DNA of 64,000 nt, taken from assembly GCA_002478145.1 (NCBI GenBank), contig DLMI01000088.1, forward strand, positions 50,091 through 114,090, read 5' to 3'. This DNA comes from Acidobacteria bacterium UBA7540 (GTDB lineage Bacteria; Acidobacteriota; Terriglobia; UBA7540). This document shows positions 59,711-64,000 of this stretch, in pieces (within the stretch, counting starts at the first letter, position 1; each line of letters opens with the position of its first letter). The notes beneath the pieces are model-generated. The model was not told the DNA's origin, did not search any database, and saw only the letters and a list, made by a program, of their open reading frames with translations. Both the position numbers and the translations under genes were made by a program.

Positions 59711-60922
59711 TTACTTGCCGCGCAGGCGGTCGAGCGCCCAGGCGGCGTGTTCACGGACGATGGGGTCAGAATGCTGGGCAGCCTGCTCGAGCCAGGGTAC
59801 AAACCTCTCATCGCCGGAATTGCCCATGGCCACGCAGAGATTGCGCAGCCAGCCGCGGTACTTCACACGCTTGATGGGCGAGTGGGCGAAGATTCGGCGG
59901 AAGTCATCTTCACTGATTAAGGCCAAGACATCCAGCGCCGGGTTGAACAGAGAAAAGCGGGGAGTGTCCGTGGTCCGTTGTCCGTTGTCCGTGGTCAGTC
60001 GTCCGTTTTCCGTTGCCAGTTGCTTACGAGCACTTCCCTCCTCCAGCGTGGGGCGGATCGGCGCAAAAGTCATTGGGTGGAACTGCGGGACTTTCGTAGT
60101 CGCCGCCTGCTTGCCGCAACGCTCATCTGCGTTTTGCTTTTGAGGGAAAAGTCTCGGCTGATGGCTGATAGCTGACGGCTGACGGCTGCTGTTCCAGGGA
60201 CACACATCCTGACAAATGTCGCACCCGAAGACATTGGCGCCGATCTTTGGCCGGAACTGCTCCGGGATTGCTCCCTTGATTTCGATAGTGAAGTAAGAAA
60301 TACACCGCGACGCATCCATCACGTAGGGTTCAACCAACGCCTCCGTGGGGCACGCATCGAGGCACGCCGTGCACGACCCGCAACGGTCGGCAGCGGGCAA
60401 GTCTGGTGCAAGCTCAAGGCTGGTCAGGATGACCCCGAGGAAAAACCAGGAGCCCTTCTCCTGATTGATGATGCAGGTATTCTTTCCCATCCAGCCGATT
60501 CCCGAAAAGCGGGCGAAGGCTCGTTCGACAACGGGGCCGCTGTCAACAAAGACCCGGGTCTCGACGCCTGGCGCCAGCTCTTCCAAAGCCGCGCGAAGCT
60601 GTTCGAGCTTTGCCCGCATTATCTCGTGGTAATCCTGCCCCCAAGCGTAGCGCGAAACCCAGGCGCGAGGCGCGGTGGCTGCAGGATAAGGAAGCGACGT
60701 GTTATAGACCAGTCCGACGCAGATAACTGATTTGGCAGAAGGGAGGACCAAGTGCGGATCGAAGCGCTTGGGGTTCTCAAGGTATCGCATCTCCCCGTTG
60801 AAGCCCTTCTCCACCCACTGGCGGGAAAACTCAAGGTCTTTCCAGACCCCGATGGGTGCGATCCCGGCTAGGTCAAAGCCGAGGTCGAGAGCGCGCTGTT
60901 TTACGGCAAGGCTCGAAAGCAT
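59711..60922 (-). CDS. queG: Epoxyqueuosine reductase with repeat-derived insertion
   Basis: QueG is the B12-dependent iron-sulfur enzyme that makes queuosine in tRNA from epoxyqueuosine. The 403-residue protein has the conserved GFDLAGIAPIG start, VDSGPVVERAFARFSGIGWMGKNTCII, and two 4Fe-4S motifs: CGSCTACLDACPTEALV (about 178) and CDICQDVCPWN (about 233). C-terminal HEAT-like residues (SPIKRVKYRGWLRNLCVAMGN) are normal. Between CPWN and LDVLALISEDDFRRIF, residues about 245-319 include translated intergenic repeats (RQPSAISHQPRLF; GRLTTDNGQRTTD), so the linker is longer than usual. Confidence 0.93.
   Translation of the reverse strand: MLSSLAVKQRALDLGFDLAGIAPIGVWKDLEFSRQWVEKGFNGEMRYLENPKRFDPHLVLPSAKSVICVGLVYNTSLPYPAATAPRAWVSRYAWGQDYHEIMRAKLEQLRAALEELAPGVETRVFVDSGPVVERAFARFSGIGWMGKNTCIINQEKGSWFFLGVILTSLELAPDLPAADRCGSCTACLDACPTEALVEPYVMDASRCISYFTIEIKGAIPEQFRPKIGANVFGCDICQDVCPWNSSRQPSAISHQPRLFPQKQNADERCGKQAATTKVPQFHPMTFAPIRPTLEEGSARKQLATENGRLTTDNGQRTTDTPRFSLFNPALDVLALISEDDFRRIFAHSPIKRVKYRGWLRNLCVAMGNSGDERFVPWLEQAAQHSDPIVREHAAWALDRLRGK
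59966..60190. repeat. Degenerate short repeats inside queG
   Basis: 59966-60016 is a run of GTCCGTGGTCCGTTGTCCGT units and 60155-60190 is GCTGATGGCTGATAGCTGACG units. They belong to the same classes as the intergenic repeats at 46861 and 2285. Both are translated in the QueG linker. Confidence 0.8.
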
Positions 60923-60930
60923 TGGGTTGA

Positions 60931-61221
60931 ATGATAACGCCGCGTGACAGGAGATTCCAGAGAGGCATTGTCTCAGCCGTGGAACTCAACAGCACTGGGC
61001 ATTCACTCGATGTGAACGCTGAAGATGCTGCCCGCGTGCGTCCGAAGGAGCACGACATCCCCATCACCGCGGCTGAGGAAGAACGTCAACGCAGGAAGAC
61101 TGCCTGGGAGGCTCAGCAAGCCCGCCAGTACTATGAAGAGATAGTGCTGAAGAAGCCCAAGGGCGAATTAGTCCAGATTGGCGATGCCGCCAAAGAGGTC
61201 GAGGAAAAAGTTTCAGTCTGA
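60931..61221 (+). CDS. Hypothetical small charged protein
   Basis: The 96-residue frame starts at ATG 60931, 8 bp from the divergent queG start. A good terminator follows 27 bp after the stop (61248-61285), which supports expression. The C-terminal half is charged and helical (AAEEERQRRKTAWEAQQARQYYEEIVLKK). No family, signal or membrane segment is recognised. Confidence 0.6.
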   Translation: MITPRDRRFQRGIVSAVELNSTGHSLDVNAEDAARVRPKEHDIPITAAEEERQRRKTAWEAQQARQYYEEIVLKKPKGELVQIGDAAKEVEEKVSV

Positions 61222-61247
61222 CTCAGGGCTGGATGGTGGGGCATTCC

Positions 61248-61285
61248 GGGCCGGCCGCGTAGCAGCGCGACCGGCCCTTTCTTTT
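61248..61285 (+). terminator. Rho-independent terminator
   Basis: GGGCCGG (61248-61254) pairs with CCGGCCC (61271-61277) and CGCG with CGCG inside, with one bulge on each side. TTTCTTTT follows. It closes the hypothetical gene 60931-61221. Confidence 0.8.
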
Positions 61286-61318
61286 ACATCATGCGCGGGG
61301 GTGACAACGAAAGCGGAC

Positions 61319-61354
61319 TTGACGGCCGCCGAGAGAATATGTAAATCTGATTTT
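61319..61354 (+). promoter_or_regulatory. Promoter of the vapBC-type operon, apparently leaderless
   Basis: TTGACG (61319-61324), a 17-nt spacer and TAAATC (61342-61347) stand 7 nt before ATG 61355, so the transcript would start at about the start codon. No ribosome-binding site is visible. The same arrangement occurs at the antitoxin gene 39058. Confidence 0.5.
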
Positions 61355-61621
61355 ATGAAACTACGTATTTCCGCGACCGAAACCGTCCGCAGATTTTCCG
61401 AGCTGATGAACCTGGTCCGCTATCGGGGTGAGAGTTTTGTCGTGGAACGCGGGGGCAAGCCCATCTGCGAAATTCTGCCGGCCCAGCCGCCGAAGTTCAG
61501 TGGCAGGGAACTGGCGGAGCTGCTCCGTTCACTGCCCAAGCCGGATGAGGAGTATCTCGCCCTGGTGGAGCGCCTGATGGCGAAGCAATCCACGGTAGCA
61601 GAGTCGAGATGGCCACGCTGA
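61355..61621 (+). CDS. Phd/YefM-like antitoxin
   Basis: The 88-residue protein begins MKLRISATETVRRFSELMNL and continues RYRGESFVVERGGKPICEILP, the pattern of Phd/YefM antitoxins that bind DNA with the N-terminal half and the toxin with the C-terminal half. The frame extends upstream, but the promoter just before 61355 fixes the start. It overlaps the PIN-domain toxin gene by 13 bp. Confidence 0.88.
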   Translation: MKLRISATETVRRFSELMNLVRYRGESFVVERGGKPICEILPAQPPKFSGRELAELLRSLPKPDEEYLALVERLMAKQSTVAESRWPR

Positions 61622-62010
61622 TCGATTCGAGTGTCCTGATCGCCGCGGAGCGGGGAGATCTCGCCCTGGACACTTTCTCGGCTCGTTATGCGGAGGAGGA
61701 TGTGGCGATCTCGGCGGTGACTGCCTCCGAACTCTTGCACGGCGTTCATCGGGCAAGGACGGCCGGCCAGCGCCATCGGCGTCAAGCCTTCATTGAGGGG
61801 TTGCTCGCGCAGCTTCCCGTCATCGCTTTTGATCTCACCGTGGCCAGGGTGCACGCCTCGCTGTGGGCCGACCTCGCCAAGCGCGGCGTTGCGGTCGGTG
61901 AGCGTGACCTGATGATCGGCGCTACCGCCATTGCCAGGAATTACACCGTGGCCACCCGCGACGAGCGAAGCTTCTCAAGAATACCAGGGCTCAGCGTGCA
62001 ATTGCTATAA
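61609..62010 (+). CDS. VapC-like PIN-domain ribonuclease toxin
   Basis: The 133-residue protein has the PIN acidic residues in MATLIDSSVLIAAERG (Asp6), ISAVTASELLHGVHRA (Glu), GERDLMIGATAIARNYTVATRDERSFSRIPGL (Asp residues). VapC toxins cut specific RNAs such as initiator tRNA. It overlaps its antitoxin by 13 bp and is the only toxin gene in the window that looks intact. Confidence 0.92.
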   Translation: MATLIDSSVLIAAERGDLALDTFSARYAEEDVAISAVTASELLHGVHRARTAGQRHRRQAFIEGLLAQLPVIAFDLTVARVHASLWADLAKRGVAVGERDLMIGATAIARNYTVATRDERSFSRIPGLSVQLL

Positions 62011-62139
62011 GCCGGGGTTGTTGGGGTTTCGGATGTTGGGAGTCCAGTGGTCCGATCCCCCTGACACTGGTTGCGCGTGCGTTGGTGCTATCGTAACATT
62101 GCTTAAAGTACGCTGGGGTCGGGGAAGGGGGATCTGCGG

Positions 62140-62346
62140 ATGGCAACGACCAACATCAAGGAAGAGGCCCGAAAGCTTATCGAAAAAATGCGGGACAACT
62201 CTACCTGGGATGACCTGATGCGTGAGATCTACGTGCGTCAGGCCATCGAATCCGGGCTGGCCGATAGTCAAGCGGGGCGCACCACCACCGTCGAAACGGT
62301 CCGCGCGGACTTTGGCCTCGAAAATCATCTGCTACGTCAAGCCTGA
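62140..62346 (+). CDS. RelB/ParD-like antitoxin (addiction-module protein)
   Basis: The 68-residue protein (NIKEEARKLIEKMRDNSTWDDLMREIYVRQAIESGLADSQAGRTTTVETVRADFGL) is the antitoxin class usually followed by a RelE/ParE toxin. GGGGGATCTGCGG precedes ATG 62140. The last eight residues (ENHLLRQA) look out of place: they come from reading the remnant of the toxin gene in another frame. Confidence 0.8.
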   Translation: MATTNIKEEARKLIEKMRDNSTWDDLMREIYVRQAIESGLADSQAGRTTTVETVRADFGLENHLLRQA

Positions 62347-62404
62347 TCGGATCGACGTGCTTGCTCTTATCCACGGCGCACGGCAAATCCCACCCAGCGA
62401 GTAA
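62321..62404 (+). pseudogene. C-terminal remnant of a RelE/ParE toxin
   Basis: In the +2 frame the 27 codons before TAA 62402-62404 read KIICYVKPDRIDVLALIHGA and RQIPPSE, the typical end of RelE/ParE toxins (YRIxxDRIxVLxxxHGAR). No start or N-terminal two-thirds are present. The antitoxin frame runs into this segment, so a deletion fused the end of the antitoxin gene to the tail of the toxin gene. Confidence 0.75.
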
Positions 62405-62442
62405 ACAATGGCCGAGGATTTCTGGCCCCCATCCGCGCGTGG

Positions 62443-62470
62443 CGCCGATCCCGCGCCTGCGGGATCGGCG
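62443..62470. repeat. Palindrome (CGCCGATCCCGC type)
   Basis: CGCCGATCCCGC (62443-62454) and GCGGGATCGGCG (62459-62470) form a 12-bp stem with a 4-nt loop. It is similar to the palindrome inside lhr at 36632-36657. The rest of 62347-62617 holds nothing that I recognise. Confidence 0.8.
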
Positions 62471-62617
62471 ACCCCTGGCCCGCCCAAAAGCCTCCCCGGT
62501 ATCCAGGGTGCAGTCCGTCAGTTGACGGAGCAATCGGCCCACACATACAAACCAATGTATGTGCCAGCCGCGAGAACCTTATGTTGCTTCCGGTCATCTA
62601 ATATCTTAGGATAAAAG

Positions 62618-62724
62618 TGTTCTCCGAGCCCGGGGTGCTAAAGGCACAACACAAGTCCATGCCCTGCGGGCCGTCAGGGTGACTTGAGAAATCGAGCCGC
62701 CTCCCGTGTTTGGAAAGGAGAACA
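62618..62724 (+). promoter_or_regulatory. Molybdenum-cofactor (Moco) riboswitch
   Basis: The closing stem P1 is perfect: TGTTCTCC (62618-62625) with GGAGAACA (62717-62724). The 3' conserved core CGCCTCCCGTGTTTGGAAAG (62698-62717) differs from the E. coli moaA leader core at only two positions. The 5' part CCGAGCCCGGGGTGCTAAAG and the GCCCTGCGGGC stem fit the three-dimensional aptamer layout. Moco RNAs sense molybdenum cofactor and usually switch off its synthesis. moaA follows directly. Confidence 0.88.
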
Positions 62725-62725
62725 G

Positions 62726-62755
62726 AACCTACTCCAAACGCGGGTAGGTTTTTTT
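62726..62755 (+). terminator. Terminator of the Moco riboswitch expression platform
   Basis: AACCTAC (62726-62732) pairs with GTAGGTT (62744-62750), followed by a run of seven T. It lies one base after the aptamer, so ligand binding could switch between termination and read-through. Confidence 0.85.
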
Positions 62756-62771
62756 GTTTGAGGCGTGGCTT

Positions 62772-62895
62772 TGGAGTGCGGCAGCTTGCTGCCGCTTTAT
62801 CGCCCGCGAGCTTGCTCGCGGTCGTCTCGGCACAAGGCGGCGATCCGGCCAGCAAGCTGGCCGGTAAGAAAGCGGCAGCAAGCTGCCGCACTCCA
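62772..62895. repeat. Palindromic element between the riboswitch and moaA
   Basis: 27-bp perfect ends begin TGGAGTGCGGCAGCTTGCTG (62772-62798) and end CAGCAAGCTGCCGCACTCCA (to 62895). They enclose CGCGAGCTTGCTCGCG and CCGGCCAGCAAGCTGGCCGG. It sits in the 5' untranslated part and is not translated. Confidence 0.92.
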
Positions 62896-62913
62896 AAACC
62901 TTCGTTCGCAGCG

Positions 62914-63903
62914 ATGATGTTGAAAGACAAGTTCGGGCGTGACATTCACGACCTTCGCATTTCGGTGACGGACCGGTGCAACTTCAGTTGCGTTTACTGC
63001 AAGTCCGCCGATCCGAAGAACTATTTTCCGCACCGGGAACTGCTGGACTGGGAAGAGTTTTTGCGGCTCAGCCGGATTCTGGTGGGGCTCGGGATCCGCG
63101 AAGTGCGTGTTACGGGAGGCGAACCCCTGCTGCGCCCGGGGGTTGTGGATTTCATCTCACGATTGCGGCAAATCGACGGCCTTGAGGACGTGGCGATAAC
63201 CACCAACGGTTACCTTTTACCTGAAATGGCTGGGGATCTCGCCGCGGCTGGCTCTCCCCGCGTCACCGTGAGCCTGGATTCGATGGACCCGGCAAAGTTC
63301 ACCCGGATGACGCGCACGCCGCGTTCACTCGAGAAAGTGATGGCTGGAATGGATGCCGCGCTGGAGGCGGGCTTGAAGCCTGTCAAGGTGAACATCGTGC
63401 TGGTGCGAGGGTTCAACGACGATGAAATTGTGGATTTTGCCCGTCTCGCCCGGAAGCGTGACATTATCCTCCGCTTCATCGAATTCATGCCCCTGGATGC
63501 CGATCATTCCTGGAAGCGCGAGTTAGTGGTCACGGCCCGGGAAATCGTCGCGGCAATCAACCCGGTCCTTCCCTTGCTCGAGGCGCCTCGGCACTCTCCC
63601 AGCGAGACCGCATTGCGTTATCGCTTCGCGGATGGGCAGGGCGAAATTGGGATTATTGCGCCGGTTTCCATCCCCTTTTGCGGGCAATGCAGCCGGATTC
63701 GCCTGACCGCCGACGGAAAGCTGCGCACTTGCTTGTTCTCGATGGAAGAGCACGACGTGCGGCATCTGGTTCGCAATGGCGCCATGGACAGCGACATCGA
63801 GCGATTCTTCCTCAACGCGGTTTACCAGAAAGAGCCCGGCCACCGCATTAATGAGCCCGATTTTGTTCAGCCGGATCGCACCATGGTGTACATCGGGGGC
63901 TAG
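62914..63903 (+). CDS. moaA: GTP 3',8-cyclase (radical SAM, molybdopterin synthesis)
   Basis: I set the start at ATG 62914 (MMLKDKFGRDIHDLRISVTDRC); the longer frame from 62710 would translate the palindromic element. The 329-residue enzyme starts molybdenum-cofactor synthesis from GTP. It has the radical-SAM CNFSCVYC cluster motif, VRVTGGEPLLRP, and the C-terminal second cluster CGQCSRIRLTADGKLRTCLF. It ends in the conserved Gly-Gly tail. It is controlled by the upstream Moco riboswitch. No other moa gene is in the window. Confidence 0.95.
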   Translation: MMLKDKFGRDIHDLRISVTDRCNFSCVYCKSADPKNYFPHRELLDWEEFLRLSRILVGLGIREVRVTGGEPLLRPGVVDFISRLRQIDGLEDVAITTNGYLLPEMAGDLAAAGSPRVTVSLDSMDPAKFTRMTRTPRSLEKVMAGMDAALEAGLKPVKVNIVLVRGFNDDEIVDFARLARKRDIILRFIEFMPLDADHSWKRELVVTAREIVAAINPVLPLLEAPRHSPSETALRYRFADGQGEIGIIAPVSIPFCGQCSRIRLTADGKLRTCLFSMEEHDVRHLVRNGAMDSDIERFFLNAVYQKEPGHRINEPDFVQPDRTMVYIGG

Positions 63904-63926
63904 CAGGAATTTCTCATTACGGACGG

Positions 63927-63951
63927 GGAAGGGCGGGGTTTTAACCCCGCC
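63927..63951. repeat. Left end of a palindromic element after moaA
   Basis: GGAAGGGCGGGGTTTTAACC with the following CCCGCC matches the left end of the 56315-56447 element. The mate lies beyond the window. Confidence 0.75.
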
Positions 63952-64000
63952 GTCACCGACGCTTCTAATTGTTTCCCCGTCTCGCGCCCCGCACAGTCCG

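Noticed and set aside
62710..62913. N-terminal extension of moaA by 68 codons
   Set aside because: The extension begins inside the riboswitch and translates the terminator and a palindromic element; MoaA homologues start near MLKDKFGRDI.

Overview
The window looks like chromosomal DNA of an Acidobacteriota bacterium. I infer this from an Oar-like TonB receptor with an N-terminal carboxypeptidase-regulatory-like domain, DUF3857 proteins, runs of secreted amidohydrolases, a fused E1 alpha/beta dehydrogenase, and intergenic space packed with short GC-rich palindromes. No rRNA, tRNA, CRISPR array, phage module or intact transposase gene was seen.

Layout. 1-3.6 kb: end of an efflux adaptor gene and two MacB/FtsX-type permeases. 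3.9-9.6 kb: three secreted amidohydrolase-like proteins (only the middle one keeps the HxH metal motif), a DUF559 nuclease-like gene between palindromes, and a cytochrome c. 9.7-14.7 kb: DUF3303 protein, DtxR/MntR-like regulator and, divergently, a large TonB receptor. 14.7-21.9 kb (minus): two tandem DUF3857 transglutaminase-like proteins, a small membrane protein, a Tat-type TIM-barrel protein and galT. 22-31 kb: GAF-GGDEF-HD-GYP protein, a 996-residue coiled-coil protein with a 474-bp tandem duplication, thiO, and a Cys-rich protein. 31.3-33.1 kb (minus): ECF sigma, anti-sigma and a CpxP-like protein in one operon. 33.8-38.5 kb: Lhr helicase. 38.5-49.6 kb: amino-acid biosynthesis (dapD, ilvB-ilvN-ilvC, proC, thrC, lysC, a LysR regulator). 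49.8-51.9 kb: amidase and cupin. 53-58 kb: DeoR-type regulator, fused E1, E2, and an E3 gene collapsed to 63 codons. 58-62.4 kb: toxin-antitoxin loci, a methyltransferase, queG and a hypothetical. 62.6-63.9 kb: a molybdenum-cofactor riboswitch with terminator, then moaA.

Three themes stand out. First, palindromic and repeat elements fill intergenic regions and also lie in frame inside genes: lhr (twice or more), dapD (an exact 108-bp, 36-codon insert), the E2 linker and queG. This resembles what Rickettsia palindromic elements do. Second, there is selective decay: three toxin genes are broken beside intact antitoxins, and E3 has lost its middle while keeping both ends in frame. Third, regulation is readable in several places: a Moco riboswitch, an operator-like palindrome at the ilvB promoter, and apparently leaderless antitoxin promoters.
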